Shown here: piece after piece, positions 9,400 to 18,161 of the stretch
How positions within the stretch are numbered: position 1 is the stretch's first letter
Layout of the letters: every line of letters starts with the position of its first letter
Assembly (NCBI GenBank): GCA_016124735.1
Contig: WGMZ01000007.1
Coordinates: forward strand, 124,001 to 188,000
Direction of reading: 5' to 3'
DNA from: Bacteroidota bacterium
GTDB lineage: Bacteria > Bacteroidota > Bacteroidia > UBA8524
DNA length: 64,000 bases
Program-made: the position numbers and the translations under genes
The notes under the pieces: generated by a model
Told to the model about the DNA's origin: nothing
The model's database searches: none
What the model saw: the letters and a program-made list of their open reading frames with translations, nothing else

Positions 9400-11085
9400 A
9401 TGCGTTTTATAGGTTTACTTGTTGTTCTGGTCGTTTACTCTAAAGGCTTTACGCAGGCTTATTACAAGCTGGATACTGCATTGGAAAGAGGGTATAACCT
9501 CTATTACCAGGGAAAGTACGACGAGGCCGGGCATGCCTATTTTAATGCCCTGAAACGCGCTCAGGAAACCGGGAATAAAAAAGTGGAAGCAGAGGCATAC
9601 CGCCTTTTGGGAGAGGTGAACAGAGCCTCATCTAATCGTCCATATGCAATTAAATATCTGGATAAAGCCGAAGCACTTTTTTCGTCCATTCACGACGAAT
9701 ATGGGGTGGCTTCCACCAAAAACAGAAAGGCGGCCGCCTATTTTGAGCTGGGAGACAGCCTCAATTATTCCAAATACTTAGCCAGCTCGCTGAAAATTAG
9801 CCGCGACAACGGATTTAAAGATATCGAATACAATTCGCTGACCATTTTAGGGGCAGTTCAGTTTGTTAAAGCTCTCGATTACAGGGAAGCAATTCACACA
9901 CTGCAACGCGCATTTTCCATAGCAAAAGAGCTGAATAAGGTGGAGGATTACCCTTACATCTACAATAATCTCTCTCGATTGTACCAAGAAATGGGCAATC
10001 TCGACAGTGCCGAGATTTACGGCCAGAAAGCACTAAAAATAGGAGAAGAATTCAATATTCGAACATATATATCGAGTGCCTGCGGCCGCTTATCGCTTAT
10101 TTATGCGGGCAAAAAAGAATGGGAAAAGGCATTTGAATACGAGCGTCGTTTCACGCAGTTTCGGGATACACTGGAAGATGAAGGGCGAGACAAAGTAATT
10201 GCAGAGTTGGTTGAAAACTATCAAACAGAAAAACAACAGGAAGCACTGCAAAGGCAAAAGGCTCAGATTCAATATACCTCATTGGCTTTGGCGGTCCTGC
10301 TAATTTTGTTGGTGGTTATCACAATCATGTTCTTTAATCTGAGAAAGCAAAGGAAACAGCTTCGTGATGTGAATGCACGAATCGGACAACAGAACGATAG
10401 TCTGGAAGAAATGAATGACCTGAAAGATCGATTGCTTTCGGTTCTGTCTCACGACCTTCGATCTCCCGTTGCTGCCTTGCATAGCTCTCTGGAAATATTA
10501 ACCACCGAAGAAGTTCCACAAGCAATACAGAACCAATTGCTTTCTGAACTGAGAGAACGAACCGATCAAACAGCACAATTACTGGATAACCTGCTTATAT
10601 GGATTAAGAGCCAACTGGAAGGCTTATCCCTGCACAAATCTGAAGTGAATCTCAGTCATTTGGTTTCGGAGGTTGTGAATACCATGAAGCATGACCTGGA
10701 AAGAAAACAGCTCCAATTGAAGATGGAACTGGATGAGAAAATAAAACTTGAGGCAGATCCGGAATTAGTGCGTATCATCATCCGAAATTTAGCATCCAAT
10801 GCCTACAAATACTCCAATCCGGGAACTAACATTGAAATTCGTTTGACTCAGGAGAAAAATGAGATTCTTCTGGAGATTCAGGATCATGGGGTGGGTATGT
10901 CGTCTTCTTCACTCAAAAATTTATTTAAACTGAACAAGAAAAGTAAGTCAGGAACCTCAAACGAAAAAGGTGTGGGTATTGGGATGGTATTGGTTAAAGA
11001 CCTGGTGAATAAAAGCGGAGGACGTATCACTGCAGAAAGTGAAGCAGAGATAGGAACGATAGTGCGGGTTTATTTTCCTAACTGA
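9400..11085 (+). CDS. TPR-containing sensor histidine kinase
   Basis: N-terminal TPRs, one TM segment, LLSVLSHDLRSPVAALHSSLEIL H-box, ATPase motifs NLASNAYKYSNPG, GVGIGMVLVKDLV. Confidence 0.9.
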   Translation: MRFIGLLVVLVVYSKGFTQAYYKLDTALERGYNLYYQGKYDEAGHAYFNALKRAQETGNKKVEAEAYRLLGEVNRASSNRPYAIKYLDKAEALFSSIHDEYGVASTKNRKAAAYFELGDSLNYSKYLASSLKISRDNGFKDIEYNSLTILGAVQFVKALDYREAIHTLQRAFSIAKELNKVEDYPYIYNNLSRLYQEMGNLDSAEIYGQKALKIGEEFNIRTYISSACGRLSLIYAGKKEWEKAFEYERRFTQFRDTLEDEGRDKVIAELVENYQTEKQQEALQRQKAQIQYTSLALAVLLILLVVITIMFFNLRKQRKQLRDVNARIGQQNDSLEEMNDLKDRLLSVLSHDLRSPVAALHSSLEILTTEEVPQAIQNQLLSELRERTDQTAQLLDNLLIWIKSQLEGLSLHKSEVNLSHLVSEVVNTMKHDLERKQLQLKMELDEKIKLEADPELVRIIIRNLASNAYKYSNPGTNIEIRLTQEKNEILLEIQDHGVGMSSSSLKNLFKLNKKSKSGTSNEKGVGIGMVLVKDLVNKSGGRITAESEAEIGTIVRVYFPN

Positions 11086-12593
11086 CGGGGGTCGAGGGGA
11101 CTGGCCATCCAAACATTCTCTTTTTCAACAACTACAGCGCCTGCTGGATCTCCTTTTCTTTTTCGGATGAATTTCTTTTCAGTATAAATGACCGGAGCCA
11201 AAGCTTCAGTCCTTCGTTTGGAAAACCAAAGCGCAAGTCCCGCAGCCGCCTCAATAACGGAGTCTGGGAAATTTCTTCCTGCCTGTTTCCGGATGATAAC
11301 ATGAGAGCCACTTACATCACGGGCATGTAGCCATAAATCGTCTTTTTTAGCAATTTTTAAACTCAGGATGTCATTGTCTTTGGCTTGTTTGCCAACCAAC
11401 AATTTAAATCCCGATAGTTCAAATTCATGGTAAGGAAGTCGCTGATTCGAAGCGGATTGTTTCTGCTTTTGTTTATTCCAGTTTCTTAACTCCGCCATCG
11501 ATTCAGCCTTTTCAACTTGATTCTGTTGTTGCTCAAGCTCCGCTATCTGACGCATTAACAGTTCTGTTTGGCTTTGAATCTTTTCTTCCTGAAGATGCTG
11601 ATTTTTTGCTTTTCGATAATAGCGTGTGGCATTTTCCTGGGCATTCAAAGTGCTTTTTAACGGGATTTCCAGCGGCTCATTGTTCAGATAGTCTTGGACA
11701 GAGATGGATGTGCTTTCTTTGATATACTGATGAATATGACTTAGAATCAGGTCGCCGAGATGTTTGTAGTTTTTTTGCTGTTGCAATTGTTTTGCTTCAA
11801 GTTTCAAAGCCTTGAGCCGTTTCTCTGCACTCTTTAGCTGTTGCTGATATTCCTGTAGTAACTGTTTCTTTTTTGAACTGAAATAAAAGCTGCCCAGCAC
11901 CAATTCGCTCCATGGGTCAACTACCTCCGTGAATCGATCAGATTCAGCCAATACCTTTCCGATACGCGCATCTGTATAAAGGGTGTAAGAGTCGTCCTGC
12001 GAAAGCAAATAAATGCGGCCTTCTTTCCATCTGTTGATATAATCCTGAAAATGGAGTCCCTCGAGATGAAGGTGCGTGTACTCCTTTTCTAAATCCCCCC
12101 GAAAAAAGGAGGCTTTGGAAAAACTTTCTTCATTAGAAGGCCACTCATGCACCGAATTTATAAGCTGTGCAACATATGCCGGGTCCCTTTCCAGCACTTT
12201 ACGAAAGGAGTCTGTTATCTCCTCTTCTTTGATCAGGAAAATATTCGCTAATCCGCCATGAAATCTAAAAAGAAGGCGGTTTTGTCCCAAAGCCCATTCC
12301 ATGCTTCTCTCGCCAGGAAATGAACGGATTGCATCGATTTTCTGACCAATAATATCATCAAATTGAGTGAGTCTATGCGGATGTTCTCTTTGAATAAATT
12401 CCGGAAATTGTACTGCGTTGATTTTTCCCTCAAAGCGAATCTGAATATTGAGCCAAGAAGCATTGCGGGTTTTCAGATGAAGAAAAAACTGATTTTTATT
12501 CGTTGAGAAACAGTCATGCACGAGTGCTTCACTCAGGGAGTTATTCAGCTCGGAAGCCATTCGAGCAATGGCCAATGCATGCAGCGTTTCCAT
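11070..12593 (-). CDS. NFACT/RqcH-like protein (fibronectin-binding/DUF814 family)
   Basis: Coiled coil plus NFACT-R motif LLVGKQAKDNDILSLKIAKKDDLWLHARDVSGSHVII. Confidence 0.85.
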   Translation of the reverse strand: METLHALAIARMASELNNSLSEALVHDCFSTNKNQFFLHLKTRNASWLNIQIRFEGKINAVQFPEFIQREHPHRLTQFDDIIGQKIDAIRSFPGERSMEWALGQNRLLFRFHGGLANIFLIKEEEITDSFRKVLERDPAYVAQLINSVHEWPSNEESFSKASFFRGDLEKEYTHLHLEGLHFQDYINRWKEGRIYLLSQDDSYTLYTDARIGKVLAESDRFTEVVDPWSELVLGSFYFSSKKKQLLQEYQQQLKSAEKRLKALKLEAKQLQQQKNYKHLGDLILSHIHQYIKESTSISVQDYLNNEPLEIPLKSTLNAQENATRYYRKAKNQHLQEEKIQSQTELLMRQIAELEQQQNQVEKAESMAELRNWNKQKQKQSASNQRLPYHEFELSGFKLLVGKQAKDNDILSLKIAKKDDLWLHARDVSGSHVIIRKQAGRNFPDSVIEAAAGLALWFSKRRTEALAPVIYTEKKFIRKRKGDPAGAVVVEKENVWMASPLDPRQLGK

Positions 12594-13364
12594 TTAAAAG
12601 ACCATTTCCCCGTCGATATCGGTCAGAGCGATCGGCTTGTCGCCGGTTATCAGAATGGTATGTTCAAATTGTGCCGATAACTTGCCATCAATGGTTCGTG
12701 CCGTCCAGCCATCTTTCCGGTCGATTTTAGCTCTGGCCTTGCCTGCATTAATCATGGGTTCTACCGTAAATACCATTCCTGGTTTCATTACGGGGCCAGA
12801 ATTTTTTGGGGCGATATGTGGAACCTCTGGTTCTTCATGAAATTTCAAGCCCACACCATGACCGCAGAATTCATAAACGGTACTATATCCATTGCTCACG
12901 GCCAACTTATTGATTTCATACCCAATATTCCCAAGATAATTTCCGGGAACACATTCTTTGATGCCTACATAAAGACATTGCTTGGTTACTTCAATCAACT
13001 TTTTGGCATAATCACTAACGTTGCCCACCTCATACATTTTGCAGGTGTCGCCAAAATAACCGTCTAAAATGGTCGTAACGTCGATATTCAGAATATCGCC
13101 GTCTCTCAACTCGTATTTACTCGGGATGCCATGACAAATTACTTCGTTCACCGACGTGCAACAGGATGCTGGGAAGCCATTGTAGCCTTTGGTTGCAGCA
13201 CTTGCGCCATGATCACGCACAAATTCTTCGCATTTCTGATCAATGTATCCGGTACTCACACCAGGTTGAACAAACTGTTCCAGGTATTTTAAGGTTTCAG
13301 CTGCTAAAATGGAACTTTTACGAATTCCCTCAATTTGCTCCGGTGTCTTAATTATGATGGCCAT
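12594..13364 (-). CDS. map: Type I methionyl aminopeptidase
   Basis: CTSVNEVICHGIP, ILNIDVTTILDGYFGDTCKM, CGHGVGLKFHEEPEVPH, FTVEPMI. Confidence 0.96.
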   Translation of the reverse strand: MAIIIKTPEQIEGIRKSSILAAETLKYLEQFVQPGVSTGYIDQKCEEFVRDHGASAATKGYNGFPASCCTSVNEVICHGIPSKYELRDGDILNIDVTTILDGYFGDTCKMYEVGNVSDYAKKLIEVTKQCLYVGIKECVPGNYLGNIGYEINKLAVSNGYSTVYEFCGHGVGLKFHEEPEVPHIAPKNSGPVMKPGMVFTVEPMINAGKARAKIDRKDGWTARTIDGKLSAQFEHTILITGDKPIALTDIDGEMVF

Positions 13365-13376
13365 GATAAAAGGCTA

Positions 13377-13384
13377 CGAAAATA
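13377..13384 (-). promoter_or_regulatory. Putative -7 box variant (TATTTTCG) for map
   Basis: TAnnTTCG variant of the Bacteroidota -7 element, 12 nt before ATG. Confidence 0.35.
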
Positions 13385-13389
13385 AGGAT

Positions 13390-14484
13390 TCAGACTGGCA
13401 ATTCCGACTTCTGACCCGGTATCTCCTGTATCCGAAATACATTGCCTGAAACGCGGCGAGTGGGAACCTGTTCTATTTCTTCCTCTAGAATACATTTCCA
13501 GGAGTTCGGGTCTTCAAATACTTCTTTTAAAGTGAGGATTCTTCCGGCGGGAATCCGCTGTTCTATGAGTTTTTGGAAGAGCATATCCCGGTTAAAATGG
13601 ATGGAATGTTCATTGAATAAATCCTGCAAAGCTACCCTGTTGCGGACCCGGGAGGCATTGTCGATAAAACGCGGATCATGGCTTGCTTCTTCCATATGAA
13701 GGATCTCGCAGAGATGAGCGAATTGCTTATCGTTTCCAATGGCCAGTACGATTTTTTTCTGATCGGAGGTAAGGAGGTATTCGCCATAGGGGCAAATAGA
13801 TGGATGAAGCATTCCCATGGCTTCAGGCTCCACCTGATTCATTAGCCAGGAGCTTGCCTGGTTGGTTAGTCCCGACAAAGCAGCATCGTACAAGGAGACT
13901 TCCACCACAGAGCCCTTTCCGGTCAGCATTCTTTCCATCAATGCGATGAGTAGCCCTTCTTTTAATTGATGGGCTGCCAGTTCATCTATCATGGCCACGG
14001 GCAATTTTGCATGCTGAGTTGGGGTACCACAAAGGTGGATATAGCCGGTTTCTGCCTGAAGCACAATATCAAAGGCAGTACGGTCGGATTCTTCTGAAAA
14101 ACCCGAGATACGGCCTTGAATCAGGTGTGGGAATTTTTCGGCAATCTTTTGTTTTTCCAGATGGAACTTTTTATCGTCGCCGTGCTTAAAATTTGATAGG
14201 ATTATATCAGCATCTTCCAACTCGGCATACAGAGAGGCAATATCCTCTTCATTTCCGAGATCCAGGCTTCTGATTTCTTTGCCATAATTGGCAGAAGCAA
14301 AATAGGATGAAACCCTGCTGTTTTGCCGATCACCCTCATTTTTCCAGGATCTGGTAATATCACCATTGCCCGGTTTCTCGAATTTTATCACCCGCGCTCC
14401 GGCTTCCGCAAAGAAGGTGCCCACCAGAGGACCTGCCAATACGGAGGCCAGCTCAATTATTTTTAGTTCTTTTATACTTTTCAT
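13390..14484 (-). CDS. CaiB/BaiF family CoA transferase
   Basis: IIELASVLAGPLVGTFFAEAGARVIKFEKPGNGDITRSW, SLDL, YDAALSGL. Confidence 0.9.
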   Translation of the reverse strand: MKSIKELKIIELASVLAGPLVGTFFAEAGARVIKFEKPGNGDITRSWKNEGDRQNSRVSSYFASANYGKEIRSLDLGNEEDIASLYAELEDADIILSNFKHGDDKKFHLEKQKIAEKFPHLIQGRISGFSEESDRTAFDIVLQAETGYIHLCGTPTQHAKLPVAMIDELAAHQLKEGLLIALMERMLTGKGSVVEVSLYDAALSGLTNQASSWLMNQVEPEAMGMLHPSICPYGEYLLTSDQKKIVLAIGNDKQFAHLCEILHMEEASHDPRFIDNASRVRNRVALQDLFNEHSIHFNRDMLFQKLIEQRIPAGRILTLKEVFEDPNSWKCILEEEIEQVPTRRVSGNVFRIQEIPGQKSELPV

Positions 14485-14804
14485 GCCTTCATCGCTCCAA
14501 TGCTTAAAATTTTATAGAAGTATCCAACAAATAAAATAAAACTGATAACCATGATTCCGAAAACCTGAGAGCGAATCATTTTTAACAGGGGATCCATCTG
14601 CCCTTGTGGTATGAAATATATAATTAATCCTACTGGGAAACCACCAATCACTGCCGCCCAAACAGGAAAAGTGAGATTGAGGAACCAATTGAAACCGGTA
14701 TAATTGAGGTTATTGTGTTCCATAAAGATGCTTATCATCAGATTCAGCAAGAGTATCATCAGGCCAAAGTTGAGGAAACGAGGATGAATTTGTAAGGATT
14801 TCAT
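14481..14804 (-). CDS. Small membrane protein
   Basis: 3 predicted TM segments. Start placed at ATG 14804 because a -7 box lies at 14811-14818, downstream of the computed 14822 start. Confidence 0.6.
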   Translation of the reverse strand: MKSLQIHPRFLNFGLMILLLNLMISIFMEHNNLNYTGFNWFLNLTFPVWAAVIGGFPVGLIIYFIPQGQMDPLLKMIRSQVFGIMVISFILFVGYFYKILSIGAMKA

Positions 14805-14810
14805 TAGCGA

Positions 14811-14818
14811 CAAAAGTA
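14811..14818 (-). promoter_or_regulatory. Bacteroidota -7 box (TACTTTTG)
   Basis: Exact TAnnTTTG on minus strand, 6 nt from ATG 14804. Confidence 0.55.
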
Positions 14819-14943
14819 CCAAGATTCTACTGATAAAGGAATACAGTAGCTATATGTAAAAAATGAATACCACGAAAATGACTCTCCTTTGTAATGCCGC
14901 CTTTAATTGATGAGAATAGTCCTGTTTCTTTTTTTTATTGTAT

Positions 14944-15310
14944 GTTCATTTTGTATTAATACAAAATGAACCAAAAAATCAAGGCCAAAATAAGCTTCCC
15001 CGCTCTCTGTTTTTTTCTTAACGGTCGGCCATTGCATCTGGCCTCCCTAAAAAAAACATCACGCCAACGCGCGGCCCGCATTTTGGCCAGCCCACCCGCG
15101 AGAAGCTTATCAATTTCTTACTGACTGAGATGTTAGCTTAAGCTGGCGTAAGCAATAGGCGCCTAGCTTCCGTCCCGAATTTGTCGGGAGAGTACCCGCT
15201 GCCTGACGGAGCGTGAATCCCGCACGTGCGGGATAGCAAAGGAAGGCTTAGCGGGTCATTGAGGAAGCAAGCGCGATTTTTTTCTTCCTTTTTTTCTAAA
15301 AAAAGGAAAT
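14944..15310. repeat. Palindrome-rich non-coding region (candidate dispersed intergenic repeat)
   Basis: 28-bp perfect palindrome GTTCATTTTGTATTAATACAAAATGAAC (14944-14971), 18-bp perfect palindrome ATCCCGCACGTGCGGGAT (15217-15234), hairpins at 15135-15144, 15150-15169, 15173-15189 and TTCCTTTTTTT/AAAAAAAGGAA near 15288-15311; no convincing ORF. Confidence 0.65.
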
Positions 15311-15420
15311 AGATTAAAGGAAAAATGGATCAAGAACCCTTCAATAAAAATGTTTTATGGGAAATAAACGGATACACATGGCGATGAATGATGATGACTG
15401 GACATAGTCAATTAAATCAC

Positions 15421-15428
15421 TAACTTTG
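15421..15428 (+). promoter_or_regulatory. Bacteroidota -7 box (TAACTTTG)
   Basis: Exact TAnnTTTG, 21 nt before ATG 15450; shows the computed TTG start at 15426 is not the true start. Confidence 0.6.
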
Positions 15429-15449
15429 TTACTTGTTAATATCAAAATA

Positions 15450-15914
15450 ATGGCAAGAAAAAAAGGGGCCACTGTTGCGAAAGCACCAGTACAAAAAAAA
15501 TCAATTCCAACGAATAAATCTGTTGAACAATTATACAGTCAGTTGGTAACCTTGATGAAGAAAAACAAAGTTTCTAAGCGTGAATCTGCAGAAAAACTTG
15601 GAATGAGCTATCAGGGATTTTTGAATTCTTTTAACCACCGCAATCTAAAATTAGATGCATGGTACGATTTGAGTGAATTGGTAAATAAGCCATTTGTTGC
15701 ACGTTTTGAATCCGCTAAAACAGCTGCTGCTATAGAAGCAGGAGAGCAGGAAGTTCAAACATCAGCAAGCGCTGCACATGTTCAGTCGGATGATTTTACT
15801 GCATTACGATTGAAGAATGCAGAAGAAAAAATCAGCATTTTGGAAAAACAAATTGCAGCATTGGAATCGCAGATTCAGGACAAACAAACAATCATTGAAT
15901 TGATTCGTAAGTAA
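15450..15914 (+). CDS. Small HTH-like protein with basic N-tail and C-terminal coiled coil
   Basis: MARKKGATVAKAPVQKKS...MKKNKVSKRESAEKLGMSYQGFLNSFNHR (HTH-like) ... LKNAEEKISILEKQIAALESQIQDKQTIIELIRK heptads. Confidence 0.75.
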   Translation: MARKKGATVAKAPVQKKSIPTNKSVEQLYSQLVTLMKKNKVSKRESAEKLGMSYQGFLNSFNHRNLKLDAWYDLSELVNKPFVARFESAKTAAAIEAGEQEVQTSASAAHVQSDDFTALRLKNAEEKISILEKQIAALESQIQDKQTIIELIRK

Positions 15915-15931
15915 TCCGATTCATTAAAAGA

Positions 15932-15959
15932 TCAAAACCTCGCATTCGCGGGGTTTTTT
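15932..15959 (+). terminator. Rho-independent terminator
   Basis: AACCTCGC-attc-GCGGGGTT followed by T-run. Confidence 0.8.
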
Positions 15960-16762
15960 TATGCTTTTAATTCACTTTCCAGCTGATCCAGATATGCGGA
16001 AAAGTGGAGCAGGCGACTTCCGTACCAACTAAAGGCTTCTCCGTCTACAAGCTTCAGTGTTTCTCCGGGAAAAGCCTTCTTAGAGGCCTCGAAGTGCTTT
16101 CCATGAAAGGGGAAGGGTTCGCTGCTCAGGAAAATATAATCTGGATGAAGATTGATGATCTCTTCTGTTTGTAATTCAGGGTACCGTTCCGCTGCTATGC
16201 AGTTTTCAAAGCCAGCCAATTCCAGCATACTGTGGATGAAGTTTTTCCTGCCTGCAAACATCCAGGGATCTTTCCAGATTGCATAGGCTACACGGAAACC
16301 AGCGAAACGCTTTGCCTTGCTCTCAATCTCCTTTTTAATTTTGCTTAGTTCATCGCAAATTTTTTGTCCCGTATCTTGTTTTTGCAAGATCTGACTTAGT
16401 TCCAGCATCATGGAAACAGCTGCGTCAAAATCGTTGACATCACTCATCCAAACGGGGAATTCGCTTTCTAATATTTTAATATCCTCCCGGGTATTTTCCT
16501 CTTTATTGCCAATAATTAAGTCGGGTTTAAGAGCGCGAATCTGATCCAAATGAAGGTTTTTCGTGCCGCCAATATTGGGTATTGCGGCCACTTGTTCTTT
16601 TGGGTGTATGCAAAATCGCGTGCGTCCCACCAATCGGCTGCCCAGTCCAAGTTCAATCAGAAACTCCGTCTGACTGGGTACCAGGGAAATAATACGTTCA
16701 GGAAATGAATCGATCCAAACCTCCCGCTTCATTTGGTCAATATAACGGGAATATTGCATCAA
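15959..16762 (-). CDS. Helical-backbone metal receptor / BtuF-like binding protein without signal peptide
   Basis: ERIISLVPSQTEFLIELGLGSRLVGRTRFCIHP...VAAIPNIGGTKNLHLDQIRALKPDLIIGNKEEN; 4-nt overlap with upstream CBS gene. Confidence 0.8.
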   Translation of the reverse strand: MMQYSRYIDQMKREVWIDSFPERIISLVPSQTEFLIELGLGSRLVGRTRFCIHPKEQVAAIPNIGGTKNLHLDQIRALKPDLIIGNKEENTREDIKILESEFPVWMSDVNDFDAAVSMMLELSQILQKQDTGQKICDELSKIKKEIESKAKRFAGFRVAYAIWKDPWMFAGRKNFIHSMLELAGFENCIAAERYPELQTEEIINLHPDYIFLSSEPFPFHGKHFEASKKAFPGETLKLVDGEAFSWYGSRLLHFSAYLDQLESELKA

Positions 16763-18126
16763 CTCAGAGCTTCTATGATATCGTACTTGGTAATGATGTG
16801 CCAGTTACCACCTAAATCCATCATCAAAACAGCATTGTTCTCTTTGTTGATTTTTCTGGCTACTGATTCAATGGAATCACCGTGCTTAACAATCGGGAAA
16901 GGAGGGAGCATGACAGTAGAAATGGTGTTTTCACGAAAGGCCTTGTTTTGCAGCAGCTTATGAAACAGCATACTTTCATCTATCGAACCTACAAATTCAT
17001 TGGAATCATCTACCACCGGAATTTGAGAGATCTTGTATTTGTTAAGTTTCTCGCAGGCATCAGAGATGAGCTCACTATCTCTTACCGTCACTAATTTTTG
17101 ATCTTTATGGCTCTCGATTAAATCCAGGGCTGTTTTGGGTTGTTCTGCCTGCAAAAAGCCACGGTCGCGCATCCAGTCTTCATTGAACATTTTGCCGAGA
17201 TAGCGGGTGCCATGATCGTGAAAAATTACCACCACCACATCGTCTTTTTTGAAACGATCCTTCATCTGAATCAAACCGGCAATTGCGGCGCCAGCTGAAT
17301 TGCCTACAAATATTCCCTCTTCTCTGGGGATGAGTCGTGTATAGATGGCGGCATCTTTGTCTGTTACTTTTTCAAAATGGTCGATCAAATCGAAACGCAC
17401 ATTCTGAGGAAGAAAATCCTCTCCAATTCCTTCGGTGATATAAGGATAAATCTCCTTCTTGTCGAATTCTCCGGTGTCTTTGTATTTCTTGAAAATCGAT
17501 CCAAAAGTATCGATGCCAAGAATTTGAATATTCGGGTTTTGTTCTTTCAGGTAACGGGCAGTTCCGCTGATGGTACCTCCGGTTCCTACTCCAACCACCA
17601 GATGGGTTATTTTTCCATCCGTTTGCTTCCAAATCTCGGGACCTGTTTGTTCATAATGTGCTTGAGAATTGCTCAGGTTATCGTATTGATTCGGTTTCCA
17701 TGAATTCTTGATTTCCTTTGCCAAACGGGAAGAAACGGAGTAATAGGAGCGGGGATCTTCCGGTTCAACATCCGTGGGACACACAATTACTTCCGCCCCG
17801 AAAGCCTTCAGCGCATCGACCTTTTCTTTGGATTGCTTATCGGTAGTGGTAAAGATGCATTTATAGCCTTTGATCACAGCCGCAATAGCCAATCCCATTC
17901 CGGTATTTCCGCTGGTTCCCTCAATAATAGTTCCACCGGGTTTAAGTTCTCCACTTTTTTCAGCATCTTCAATCATCTTCAAAGCCATGCGGTCTTTGAT
18001 TGAATTGCCCGGGTTGGTAGTTTCTACTTTTGCCAGCACAAGTGCGGGTATGTCGCGGGTAATTTTGTTCAGTTTTACCAATGGGGTGTTCCCGATGGTT
18101 TCTAAAATGGAATTGTAGTATTGCAT
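16759..18126 (-). CDS. Cystathionine beta-synthase (PLP-dependent with C-terminal CBS pair)
   Basis: IGNTPLVKLNKI, PGNSIKDRMA, GTSGNTGMG, VGVGTGGTISG plus CBS domains at the C-terminus. Confidence 0.93.
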   Translation of the reverse strand: MQYYNSILETIGNTPLVKLNKITRDIPALVLAKVETTNPGNSIKDRMALKMIEDAEKSGELKPGGTIIEGTSGNTGMGLAIAAVIKGYKCIFTTTDKQSKEKVDALKAFGAEVIVCPTDVEPEDPRSYYSVSSRLAKEIKNSWKPNQYDNLSNSQAHYEQTGPEIWKQTDGKITHLVVGVGTGGTISGTARYLKEQNPNIQILGIDTFGSIFKKYKDTGEFDKKEIYPYITEGIGEDFLPQNVRFDLIDHFEKVTDKDAAIYTRLIPREEGIFVGNSAGAAIAGLIQMKDRFKKDDVVVVIFHDHGTRYLGKMFNEDWMRDRGFLQAEQPKTALDLIESHKDQKLVTVRDSELISDACEKLNKYKISQIPVVDDSNEFVGSIDESMLFHKLLQNKAFRENTISTVMLPPFPIVKHGDSIESVARKINKENNAVLMMDLGGNWHIITKYDIIEALS

Positions 18127-18133
18127 GCGGCGG

Positions 18134-18141
18134 CAAAGATA
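18134..18141 (-). promoter_or_regulatory. Bacteroidota -7 box (TATCTTTG)
   Basis: Exact TAnnTTTG on minus strand, 7 nt from ATG 18126. Confidence 0.6.
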
Positions 18142-18161
18142 GGAATTCCACCTGCTTCATT

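Noticed and set aside
14944-15311. Palindromic region as a tRNA, riboswitch or transposon end
   Set aside because: No cloverleaf seen, no transposase in the window, no known riboswitch class recognised; left as unexplained structure.
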